This document shows positions 21,209-30,392 of a stretch of DNA of 37,686 bases, one piece after another (within the stretch, counting starts at the first letter, position 1; each line of letters begins with the position of its first letter). Below the pieces are notes generated by a model, which made no database searches, had not been told where the DNA came from, and saw only the letters and a list, made by a program, of their open reading frames with translations. Location: the NCBI GenBank assembly GCA_003427395.1, contig BFEA01000423.1, forward strand, positions 1,004,791-1,042,476. Direction: 5' to 3'. Source of the stretch: Chara braunii (lineage: Eukaryota > Streptophyta > Charophyceae > Charales > Characeae). The translations under genes were made by a program, and so were the position numbers.

Positions 21209-21780
21209 ATACCAATTAAGTGGATCTGCTCACAAGGTAATTCTGATTACGGAATCAATCGCTTTAAGTAGCATTGTCTTTCCCAAATTAGTTCTACATT
21301 ACTATCGAAATTCAAGTTGCAAATTTCTATTTTTTTCAACTCGATATTCTGTTTTAATTCAATATTCTATTTTAATTCGGTATTCTGTTTTAATTTGGTG
21401 TTTTGTTTTAATTCGGTATCGAATTAGGGTTGCGATAAATTTATTTATTTTTTCGATTTTTCGCATTGAGGGAAACTTTGCATTTTTCTGGAACCACAAA
21501 CCGAAAATTCTGCAAAATCGCAAAAATTAGGGTTGAGGTCCAAAATTTTTGCAAACTTTTATTTTTCCTAATTGTTGAAATTACGAATGCGGACTGTGGC
21601 TTGCTGAAAATCGGACGATTTTAGGTTGTAAGTCCCGAAATTTCACGTTTTTTTGAAAATTCAAGTGTTTTTCCTGTTCCTAATTGTCCGAATTTTTTTA
21701 TTTTTTTCTTTCAGTTCGCAAACTGTCTGGAATCGTTTCCCCAGAATTGCAACTTCCGGCAAGTTCACTAACAACGGTGA
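21209..21780 (+). other. element B leader, joined to RT by an internal deletion
   Basis: AT-rich leader with repeated TTTTAATTCGGTATTCTG-like units (about 21340-21425). No gag or protease frame is present. Near 21780 it changes abruptly to in-frame RT sequence starting PFGLTNAPTTFQAAM, so gag, protease and the RT N-terminus have been lost. Confidence 0.7.
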
Positions 21781-21783
21781 ACT

Positions 21784-24237
21784 CCCGGACCATTTGGACT
21801 CACCAATGCCCCGACAACCTTCCAAGCAGCCATGACAACGGAGTTCCGAGACTTGCTCGATCGTACCGTCCTCATCTACCTTGATGATATCTTAGTCTAT
21901 AGTAGGATGCTTGACGAGCACCTCGTACACCTTCGTGCGGTGTTGGATCGTTTGCGAGCAGTCAAGTACAAAGCAAACCGCGACAAGTGCGAATTCGCCA
22001 AACAAGAGCTTTAGTACTTCAGCCATTACGTGACGCTGAAAGGCATTCGTCCCTTAGCGGACAAGATCCAAGCCATCGTGGATTGGTCGGAACCCCGTTG
22101 CATGACGAACGTACGCTCTTTCATGGGTTTGGCTGGATACTATCAGCGCTTCGTGGAGTCCTACTCCGAAGTGGCAGCCCCTTTGTCGAGAGTTCAGTCC
22201 CTGAAGGTACCATTTGAGTTCGACGACGCAGCTCATGGCGCGTTCAATACGTTGAAGGCGAAAATGCAAGACGCACCGGCCCTCCGTATTTATGACCCCA
22301 CCGTACACACCCAAGTGACTACAGACGCTTCCAGGTACGGTATTGGTGTGGTATTAGAACAATGCCAACCGGACGGTTGGCACCAGGTTTAGTATTTCTC
22401 CCGAAAGGTGCCTCTCGTCAACACTCTCGACGACGCTCAGAAGAAAGAGTTACTCGCGTTCGTCACCATTCTCAAATGGTGGCGCCTCTTTCTTCTCGAT
22501 CGTCGGCATTTTAAATGGAACACGGATAACAATCCGTTGACCTACTACAAAACACAGGACACGGTCACTAGCACGATCGGTCGATGGATGTATTACATCG
22601 ACCAGTTCGACTTTGACCCATGCCACATTCCTGGTTTCGCCAACCGAGCAGCGGACGCCCTCTCACGAAGGCCTGATTTTTGTGCCCTAGTGACTACGCC
22701 GTTCCGGCTCGACGACGATCTGCAGCAGCACTTCGTCAACGGCTACAAGTCCGACCCGACATACTCCACGCTCTACGCGGAGCTTTCGTCGGATCACCCG
22801 CCGGCTGGTCACTATCGTATCTTCGACGGGTTCCTACTCCTCCACACGAGAGGAAAGGACTTGCTATTGGTGCCCCAAGATCGCATCTTACGGACTCACC
22901 TCCTCAGTGAATTCCACGACGCACGACTTTCGGCAAACCTTGGCATGACCCGCACATTGGCCCACCTCCGCCAGCATTTCCACTGGTCCGACGTTCTTCA
23001 TGACGTCATGAGGTACATTGAGACATGCGCAGTTTGTCATCGTAACAAAGGTAGATCTCAGGTCCCTTACGGCGAACTGAAACTGATGCCAATCCCTCGG
23101 GCACCGCACCTATCCATTGCTATGGATGTTACAGGCCCGTTCCCCCGTGATCGCCTCTGTCGTTGACCGTTTGAGCAAGTACGCTCGTTTTCTTCCATGC
23201 AAGTACCGTGCTACAGCCCCCCCCCAAGCTCGTAGGACTCTTGCACACCGGATGGAGTACTTGCCACGGTGTTCCGGAAGACATTGTGAGCGACAGAGAC
23301 ACTCGCTTCATGTCAGCCTTTTGGACTTCCCTCATGACGGAGTCCAGTTCGACTATGAAGTCGAGTTCCACACAACACCCGCAAACGAATGGACAGTCAA
23401 AACGAGTGCATCAGACCGCTCAAATGATGTTACGTACACTCATCCGTCCCAACCAGAAAGATTGGGTTGACCGGCTTCCCGACATCGAGTTCGCCTATAC
23501 CACTTCGGTGCACCCGGCGATCTGCATCACTCCATTCGAGTTACATCAAGGTGGAGAGAAAGCCCGAGTCTTTGCTGATCTTCTGCTACCACGGGCCGCC
23601 GACATCGATGTCGCTTGCTCTCCTGCTTCCGTTCAAAAGTACCGGGACTTGCTGATCAAAGCCCGCGGGAACATGCAAAAGGCTCAAATCCGCATGCAGC
23701 AGCAAGCTAACCGACGTCGACTCCCATGTCCTTTCCGCGAGGGAAACCTTGTTTAAGTCCTCGCTGAGGCATTCGCGCTGGAACAATACGTCTCACGCAA
23801 ACTCCTCCCGAAATGGTTTGGACCATGGAAGGTAATTTCTGCAGCAGGCGACGACCCTATTGGCCCTTCCTTTGTGATTGCCATCCCACAGCACCTCCGC
23901 ATGCACCCGGTTTTCCGTGCGTCAAAGCTGGCCGTATACACGCCACCTTCCGAGGATGAGTTTCCGGGCCGACGATCACAGGATCCGCTCTCTATGGATG
24001 GACATCAGGAAGTTGACCGTGTCATCACGCATCGCAAGTATGGCAACAAGACAATGCAATACCAAGTCACATTCAAGCAATGTGCCTCTGATGACACACG
24101 CCGCATCTCCCGCGCAGACTTACAGGCATCTGCACCACTCATCTTCGCCGACTACGAGAGCCGACGACTCGCCAAGGACAAAGCTCGTCCCACCCGACCC
24201 ACCCAGGTATCGGACAGACAACTTCGCCCTCGCAGGT
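21784..24237 (+). pseudogene. Ty3/gypsy (chromovirus-type) element B pol fragment (broken)
   Basis: Order: RT palm with intact YLDD (21877-21888), VRSFMGLAGYYQRFVESYSE (about 22110), RNase H (TTDASRYGIGVVLEQ about 22318; WNTDNNPLTYY; RAADALSRR about 22650), zinc-binding integrase ending ETCAVCHRN (about 23020), integrase core (AMDVTGPFPRD about 23120; VSDRDTRF about 23290; HPQTNGQSKR about 23380, where the catalytic Glu is Lys), and a C-terminal segment with HPVFRASKL (about 23905) and a chromodomain-like EVDRVITHRKYGNKTMQYQV (about 24010). In-frame stops at about 22012, 22390 and 23754, plus at least one frameshift near 23140, inactivate it. Confidence 0.93.
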
Positions 24238-24250
24238 AGCTCTTTCTTTT

Positions 24251-24261
24251 AAGGGGGGGAG
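24251..24261 (+). promoter_or_regulatory. polypurine tract of element B
   Basis: AAGGGGGGGAG immediately precedes the TGTGTTACAT start of the 3' LTR. Confidence 0.9.
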
Positions 24262-25419
24262 TGTGTTACATATTGATGCCACACAGGTCCCTTTCGGACC
24301 CGACCACTAGGCTAAGGGGTACTTTAGGCCAGCCCAGCCAAAGGTCGGACCCTTCTCCCGGTAGGCCGCATTGAGGCCGCCGGTTGGTTTCCTGCAGCAG
24401 ACCAGGTCTAGGCCCAAACGACATTACCGTTGGGCCCGGCGGCGCTCTTGAGGCTGCCACTCCCGGGTCTGATCTGAATTGTCAATCTTGACGATCCAGA
24501 TCACGGCGCGCTGGGCAGCATTGAGGCCGACCGGCTGCCGGACGATACTTAGGCCGTTCCAGCGACCTTTCCTGCAGCTTGTAGCAGCGACATTGAGGAG
24601 CGACCGCGCTGTGCTATTCTGGGTTCAGCGCAGCGCTGGAACTGCAGCGCTAAGTTTAGCGCACTGCAGTAAGGAAGCGCGAGGAGGGAGACTTACCTGA
24701 CAGCAGCCACCAGCGTCATAGCTCCCAGCAGCACAGCCATCTCCCGCAGCAGCCAAGGCACCACCTTGTCCCATCAGGTAGGGCCTGGCGCTACTCGTCA
24801 TCTCCGCGCATGCTATGCCCCTCTCTTCTCCCTCTTCTTCTTCAGACTTCTCCTTCCTCTCCCTCAGACTTCTTCTTCTTCTTCTTCTTCTTCTTCTCCA
24901 GACTGGAGCCTTGATATGAGTTGGACAGAGATCAGTGATTAGACTTCGGTAGTAGAAGGCTGTGATACTTACCGGATTCGAGACATTGGACATAGTTGGG
25001 ATGGATACCAGGCGGCATCACAGATCGGACACCGGTTACCTTAGGATTCTGTACCTCCGACATCAGTGACTTATGTCCACGACATTCTGATTTTGTTCGG
25101 TGACATTTTGGTCTACCATTTCGGTGACCTTCTGGATTCTATCTCGGTGACATCTGGCGCTGCCTATACCTCCCACCTCCATCGTCTCTCCTCCCACCAT
25201 TCATCTGTGTATGATTGTACGGGGCCTGAAGCATCGTCTATGTATGGTCTTCAGACCCCCCTCCATCTCATGATTGCTTATGTGTTGAGTGATGTTTGGG
25301 TGAGTTCAGTCTATGTGAGTCAGTCCATTTCTCAGACTTCCGCTGTATACATGCTCATCCTATATTGGTTGATCTTTGGTTCGGCCCATACTTGGTGAAG
25401 TATTCACTAGTATGCAACA
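24262..25419 (+). mobile_element. 3' LTR of gypsy element B
   Basis: TGTGTTACATATTGATGCC to TATGCAACA, about 1158 bp. It pairs with the 5' LTR at 20076-21193. The flanks (AGAGC before the 5' LTR, ATACC after this one) are not a perfect 5-bp duplication. Visible structure: GGTCC/GGACC (24286-24300), a 32-bp hairpin bounded by GATCTG/CAGATC (24471-24502), a CTT microsatellite (about 24868-24897), and a repeated TCRGTGAC motif at 25063, 25097, 25121 and 25144. Confidence 0.9.
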
Positions 25420-26270
25420 ATACCAGTAAACAGTTCAATTCGTTATTATTGAAAATTTTCCATTCTGCATGTAAACCCAACAAAGGAGTTTATTTTTATT
25501 TTTTGATTAGTTAGTTGTGACAGACACTGCTAACAACTGACAGACAACTGCAGATAGGTAGTACATATTCCTCGCTGCATTGCAATCTGTCTCAGACTAG
25601 TCAAAAGTAGGAATAGAGTGGTTTGTAGGAATCTGAGATTATCTGCTGTTACCGCTTGACTACTTTCCCAGCGAGGACACTAGTGCAGATCGTAGGCCAC
25701 ACATAGCTCATGAGTGGAGATGACAGTGCGGTTGAGGGACTAGACCACGACAATAGGAGGCTTACCTGGAGACGTGCACTCAGTTGGCCGACCACTTTCC
25801 TAGTGTTAGAACACGGAGAGGAAAGGAGACTGCGGAGAGAAGCCAGAGAGAGGACCCTCAGGGCCTCAATGTTCGAAGAGAAGAGTTCATACGGCATGCA
25901 TAAAGGTCTCTGTTCGGGTTAAGGAGTGCCCTTTTCCAATCTTCTGGGATTCAAGAAGGCTCGGATTGAGGACTTGAGAGCTTTGGGTTTTTGAGGAGGA
26001 GGGGTAAATTGATTAATAGAGTTCCGTTTTGCACATATAGATGTGCATACATGTTGATAGTGTATAGGTGTTGATAGTTTAAACTCCAGCTGATTTCATT
26101 TTGTTTCTCTTCTTTTTTCAATCGTTTTTTTGGGGGGGGCCTGCAATGCCACTATTTTTTCAGTCAGCCTGGAAGTTCAAGGAATGCCCTCGGCAGTTTT
26201 TTTTTTTTTTTTGTTTTTTTTTCCTCGGCAAATTTCCATGGCTGGCCATGGAATTCATTTCTTTTTTAGT
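25420..26270. other. unassigned sequence right of element B
   Basis: AT-rich start, then a moderately GC-rich stretch with an unrecognised Arg/Glu-rich frame at 25710-25922 (plus). Long T-runs lie near 26199-26222. No domain is recognised. It may continue whatever element B inserted into. Confidence 0.35.
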
Positions 26271-26277
26271 AGCCAGG

Positions 26278-26337
26278 TATATAATTGAGCGTTCACAAGT
26301 CCTTGGGGACATCCGATAAAATTGGCAAGATACAGAG
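26278..26337 (+). pseudogene. U6: U6 snRNA 5' part with TATA-like element
   Basis: From 26299, GTCCTTGGGGACATCCGATA and AAATTGGCAAGATACAGAG match the first ~39 nt of plant U6 with few changes, ending at the ACAGAG box. Unrelated TAGCCCATT-GGGG sequence follows. TATATAA at 26278-26284 ends about 15 nt before the start, close to the Pol III TATA position of plant U6 genes, so this may be a truncated gene copy rather than a retroposed RNA. I see no upstream sequence element of the TCCCACATCG type. It cannot make complete U6. Confidence 0.85.
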
Positions 26338-26339
26338 TA

Positions 26340-27216
26340 GCCCATTGGGGGGGGGGGGGGAAGCATGTCCCATTCCATCGCATAGAATCCTTTTTTTTTC
26401 TCTCCTTTAAAGACAATTAAAAAAAAATCAATTCGGATCTCAAACAGACAGACCTCAAGCTCGCCCTGTTCACGATCCTGAAATTGAAATTCGTTCATAC
26501 CTTCGATTGCCGCGTAAAATTTTGATTTTTTTCTGACCGTCCACACACTCAATTACATTCGATACGGCGGTATTATGTCCATGTTGTATTCTCAATTATA
26601 TACCCTCCCCCTCCTCCCTCTTTCCCCCTTCAGAAGGGGAAAAAAAAAAAAAAGGCCAATTAGAGCCACACACAGCGCTCAAGCAATTGCCGATCCTCCA
26701 TCTGAATAGGAAATTCAGCTATTCACAGCATCATTGACTATTGCCAGACTTACCTCTTTTGGCGAGATTTGCTCACCAAATAGGATAATAACTTTTTATT
26801 AGTTTTTAATAAGTAAATAGATACAAAGACCAACTGGAGATGGACACCAGGAAGAAAGAGAACTGCCTTTCACCATCAACAGTCACGCAAAAAGAATAAC
26901 GGACCAAAAAAAAAAAAGAAAAAAAAAAAGAAGAAGAATGTAACTCACCCATGCCTGCTGTTCCCTCACCCCGTTACTATTTTATTTAAATCATAAATTA
27001 CCTCCTGGTTAATGAACTCATAAATTCATTGAAAATTCACGAGTCAACAGCCACCCACCCAGACAGAAAAGTGCAACGCGCCCACCCCTACTGTTCCCTC
27101 ACCCTGTTCGTATACTCTCCTGCTTATTAATTAATTAACTTAAATCATTAATTGATTCATTTAGTCCCTCTGATGTGGTGTATTAAGTCATACTCCACGT
27201 ATCCCATCCGGTCGCT
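26340..27216. other. AT-rich unassigned sequence
   Basis: Many homopolymer runs (G at 26347-26360; A at 26640-26653 and 26906-26930), and a weak direct repeat of CACCC-CTGTTCCCTCACC-C (about 26948-26973 and 27084-27108). A minus-strand frame at 26160-26552 has no recognised domain. No gene is supported. Confidence 0.4.
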
Positions 27217-27304
27217 ACTTCGTGGTTCTTCCAAGGCCGGTTATTGACTTCGTGGTTCTTCAAGGCCGGTTATTGACTTCGTGGTTCTTCAAGGCCGGTT
27301 ATTG
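27217..27304. repeat. 29-bp tandem repeat, three units
   Basis: Three copies of ACTTCGTGGTTCTTCAAGGC-CGGTTATTG start at 27217, 27247 and 27276. The first has one extra C. There are no spacers, so it is a minisatellite and not a CRISPR array. Confidence 0.92.
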
Positions 27305-27629
27305 ACTATATCGACTATGGTGGCATCTTCTTGATGTCATCTACCTTTCCCTCCTTGGTTTGGCTGTTTCATGTATAGAGCCGCAGTGCGGCAAAAACAG
27401 GCTAGGAGGTAGTGGTGATTTAAGAGCCGTTGCGATCGGGGGTACTTTATGGTTCTAATCTTGTCTTTGTCTATTACCTCACCTCTTTCATCGCATGATG
27501 CACGTATCTGAACAATTGGCTGTGACTCTCGTATGTGCTTTTTATCGCTTTCACACCTTCACACCGTGCGGGTCATTGAACTTACATCCCGGGCCCAGAA
27601 AAAAGTCCCGACCCTTTTTTTTTCTTTGG

Positions 27630-27646
27630 ACCGAAATCATCGTCAG
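27630..27646 (+). repeat. left 17-bp inverted repeat of a 732-bp block
   Basis: ACCGAAATCATCGTCAG is the exact reverse complement of 28345-28361. Between the two lie both SINE-like copies and the long hairpin. Confidence 0.85.
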
Positions 27647-27663
27647 GACTTATCCGGTTCCCG

Positions 27664-27790
27664 CCAGTAGGTAGTATGGATTCCGTACGTCAGGGCCTAA
27701 GCCCTCCTCCGTACACCTGCACGGATTCGAACGGGCGACCTCGGCCTCAAGAGCCAAGTCTTTTAACCACTACAGTCGGGACACTGTGTT
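27664..27790 (-). mobile_element. tRNA-related SINE-like copy 1
   Basis: Read on the minus strand it has an A-box-like TAGTGGTTAAAAGAC, an anticodon-arm-like CTTGGC-TCTTGAG-GCCGAG and a B box CGTTCGAATCC (about 27722-27732). A non-tRNA tail follows through GGCCCTGACGTACGGAATCC to CTACCTACTG. A second copy with the same tail lies at 28226-28340. The tRNA part is degenerate (C at the usual U33 position, imperfect T stem), so it is not a functional tRNA. Internal Pol III promoter boxes plus a shared unrelated tail are the hallmark of a SINE. Confidence 0.65.
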
Positions 27791-27870
27791 CAAAAGTGCA
27801 ATCGTATTAGGAGATTTCGGCCGTTGATCTTTGCTATCTACGGTCAGTATCTCTTAATTCGTGCAAGTGG

Positions 27871-28054
27871 GACCTAGCCCCCGCGGCTCGGTCCCGCCTG
27901 CGCATTTTCGTTGTAGGAGGCTATCACGAAGCGAATGGCGGGCGCCTAAGGACCATGGATTGACACAATCGATGGTCCCTAGACGCCCGCCAGTCCCTTC
28001 GTGGTAGCCTCCTACAACGGAACGGAAAAGTTCAGGAGGGACCGAGCCCCGGGT
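27871..28054. other. 184-nt near-perfect hairpin
   Basis: The two halves (27871-27962 and 27966-28054) are reverse complements over almost their whole length, with scattered mismatches and small bulges and a 3-nt loop (ACA). Well-paired blocks include TTGTAGGAGGCTA-CACGAAG and GGCTCGGTCCC. On the minus strand a TATATAA (about 28059-28065) lies just upstream of the stem base. It could be a MITE or a young plant miRNA-type precursor. Minus-strand open frame 27854-28150 is a by-product of the hairpin. Confidence 0.85.
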
Positions 28055-28225
28055 CATTATATACTCCCCACCCCTGCAAGGCTGTAGTGTCCAACTGAAC
28101 ACACACCACAACCACACACAACACCCACGGACACGGCAATTCTCGCACACATCGCTCCGTAGTCAGCAAGTAACCCCGACTGGTACTCTTATCAAATCAA
28201 TGCCCGCGGTTCACGGGCGCTTCCA

Positions 28226-28340
28226 CAGTAGGTAGTACGGATTCCGTACGTCAGGGCCTAAGCGCTCCTCTGCGCAAGCACGGATTCGAACCGGCGACCT
28301 CGGCCTCAAGAGCCAAGTCGCTTGGCCAGTACCACCAGTA
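28226..28340 (-). mobile_element. tRNA-related SINE-like copy 2
   Basis: Minus strand: TGGTACTGGCCAAGCGAC (A-box region), CTTGGC-TCTTGAG-GCCGAG, a perfect B box GGTTCGAATCC (about 28281-28291), then the shared tail GGCCCTGACGTACGGAATCC to CTACCTACTG. Same orientation as copy 1. No adjacent poly-A tail is obvious. Confidence 0.7.
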
Positions 28341-28344
28341 GGAG

Positions 28345-28361
28345 CTGACGATGATTTCGGT
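28345..28361 (-). repeat. right 17-bp inverted repeat of the 732-bp block
   Basis: CTGACGATGATTTCGGT, exact complement of 27630-27646. Confidence 0.85.
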
Positions 28362-29000
28362 TCAGAAAACAAGCATCGCATTTTTCTTTTTGGCCGGGGA
28401 CGTCAAAGTTGAATGGCCAAAGGATAGCAACACAAAACAACAACACCCGTCTTCTTTAACCGACAACAAATGCTTGTGCCCCTCTCTTCCCTCCCCTTCC
28501 TCGGTAATATCCCATACGTAATACATGCCAATGCACGAGGGGAGCATCAATTTGAAAGCAGGGTGCTCAACTTTTCTCATCCCGAGAGGAAGGGGTATTT
28601 ACCACATGATGATCGAGAGAACATGAGAATGGAGGACAAGTTGTGGATCGAAAGAAGAGGCTTTACACGATGGGACAGGAGGAAAAAGGGTGTTCAGGGG
28701 GCGGAGAGGAAGAGAAGGGAGGGGGGGGCTTGGGGGTACTGAGTGGGTGGGTACTTAAAAGCTCAGTTGCCGAGAGGAAGGTACAGGAAGACTTGCTACG
28801 GAAAGAGAGAGAAGAGTGCATATGCCATTTCGTCTCTCGAGAGCGCGCTGAGGAGGATGAGATGCACCCAAAAGGACCAACACAAGAGCGAATCAAAGCG
28901 CGGAAATGGATTTCCCACAACATGAAAGAGGAGAAACGAAGCCCGAACCACCTTCCACCCTCTTCATGCTGACTCCCAGAACGAGAGACCGAACGATCAA
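28362..29000. other. unassigned, probably intron of the RING-CH gene
   Basis: Purine-rich on the plus strand. Frames at 28470-28742 and 28643-28972 (plus) have Arg/Glu-rich low-complexity translations without motifs. It lies downstream, on the minus strand, of the RING-CH exon and its splice donor, so it may be intron. I found no second exon carrying the His-x2-Cys part of the domain. Confidence 0.35.
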
Positions 29001-29021
29001 GCGAGCGAGCGAGCGAGCGAG

Positions 29022-29092
<71 letters not shown>

Positions 29093-29093
29093 N

Positions 29094-29179
<86 letters not shown>
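29001..29179. repeat. GCGA and GA microsatellite
   Basis: About six GCGA units (29001-29023) pass into an uninterrupted GA run of about 155 bp with one N at 29093. The long Arg-Glu frame through it is a by-product. The true length may be collapsed or expanded in the assembly. Confidence 0.95.
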
Positions 29180-29182
<3 letters not shown>

Positions 29183-29385
29183 AACAGAAGGAGAGAGGAA
29201 CAGAGAGAGGGAGGGAGGACCCAGAAAGAGAGAACGGGGGGAGGAACAGAGAAAGAGAGAGAGGAGCAGGGAGTAATACTAGTATACAGACGATAAGAGG
29301 AAAAGGATGCCCAAGGATGAGTTGGCGAGCTCGACAGAGAAAGAGGGGAGCTGGGAAAAGAGTATTATTTAGTAGTAATTAATAC

Positions 29386-29704
29386 CTGTGCATCCGCATG
29401 GCGACACCAATTGATCTTCGTTGGAGGCTTGATGCGCAGCTGATGACTGAAGCAACTGCGATGCTTGCTGATGCGGGTGCTGCTGGTGTCGAGTGGGCGG
29501 ATGAGACCCCTTCCCCTCTTCAGCGGCGCACGGCGACGGACAAGCGCTCGGCTCCAAACAGATACGGCAAATCCGAAATCCATCGTCTGGAAACAATTCA
29601 CCCGCCATTGGCGACGGATCCCGCGATGATAACCGCGAAGATAACTTCTCGCATTCGCTCTCCTCCGTCTTCCGCTTCTTTCCGATCAATGACGGAGCGC
29701 TCAT
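29386..29704 (-). CDS. RING-CH (MARCH-type) E3 ubiquitin ligase, first coding exon
   Basis: The minus-strand ATG at 29704 opens 106 codons: MSAPSLIGKKRKTEESECEK, then GFRICRICLEP with the first zinc pair C46-x2-C49, a His/Gln/Ser-rich insert of about 53 residues, and LVSPCGCTG with C103-x-C105. This is the first half of the C4HC3 RING-CH finger, which recruits E2 enzymes, usually in membrane-bound ligases. The exon stops at ACAG|GTATTA (donor GT at 29385-29384, phase 1), so the second half must lie in a downstream exon, not found here. The insert is slightly longer than usual for the family. The frame extends upstream only to non-ATG codons, so this ATG is preferred. Confidence 0.8.
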
Positions 29705-30182
29705 ACCGGCTAAAATGCCAAATAAGAGGGGTGGAGGAGCGGTCCAATGCTCCCCAACGAAATCGACCACATGCACGACCTCCTTCCCTTTTTTTCCGAT
29801 CTCGATACCGGAAAAGCGAGCCGCAGGCGGAGGACGGACGGGAGGAGGGGCGGAGGAGGGGCGGAGGAAAGGGGGGGGGAACGGGAAGACGAGCAGACAC
29901 GACAAAGACTTTTCTACTCCACGAGTTTATTACTCGTATATTACTAATCACCTGTTCAACGATCACCTCCGCAATAATTCCTTCCCTACCCTGGGCTACG
30001 CGTGCTGACGACGGTTCCAACTCGTGGTTGGGATGGAGGGCAAAAGAATGGATCACCGAATCGATCTGATTAAATGTCTGTATTATTAGACATGTAGGTC
30101 TCCGACAGTAAACCGGGGGCGCGCCAACCAATCAATCAGCGAGTCACGTCAGCGTTAGATAAAGCTCCACAGTCTGGCTGGC
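29705..30182 (-). promoter_or_regulatory. probable 5' UTR and promoter region of the RING-CH gene
   Basis: On the minus strand this precedes the RING-CH ATG. It contains a pyrimidine-rich tract near the exon (about 29830-29880, CCTCC/CCCC) and a TGTCT/AGACA inverted repeat (about 30077-30092). I see no convincing TATA box. Plus-strand frames here are shadows. Confidence 0.35.
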
Positions 30183-30224
30183 GTGCTTGTCCTGAACGGT
30201 TGTGATCCGATTATGATGAACACG

Positions 30225-30385
30225 TTAGCTCGCGATGATGGTGATGCTGGTGATGACTGTGCAAACACCGGTGATGATGATAATGGTGAGATGGTAACCA
30301 GCAATGATGGTGATGCTGATAACGACTATGAAAATACTGATGATGATGGTGATAATGCTTGTGATATTCGTGATGACAACGAAAG
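30225..30385. repeat. imperfect GAT/GGT trinucleotide repeat
   Basis: Long stretch of GATGATGGTGATG-type sequence. It gives an Asp/Asn-rich plus-strand frame (30183-30392) with two similar halves. Most likely a decayed microsatellite; an acidic small protein cannot be excluded. Confidence 0.6.
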
Positions 30386-30392
30386 ACGATGA

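Noticed and set aside
27217-27304. Three short repeats suggesting a CRISPR array
   Set aside because: The units are contiguous with no spacers, and the genome is eukaryotic.
27719-27790. Functional tRNA gene on the minus strand
   Set aside because: The acceptor stem is not recognisable, the T stem is imperfect and C replaces the near-invariant U33. A second copy shares the same non-tRNA tail, which fits a SINE.
28906-29382. 158-codon Arg/Glu-rich frame
   Set aside because: It is a translation of the GA microsatellite and its edges, includes an N, and has no conserved domain.
29705-29905. N-terminal extension of the RING-CH frame
   Set aside because: The longer frame begins at TTG, not ATG; the first in-frame ATG is at 29704, and the extension is low-complexity Pro-rich.
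30183-30392. Asp-rich small protein
   Set aside because: Its composition follows directly from the GAT/GGT repeat, and no conserved or functional motif is visible.
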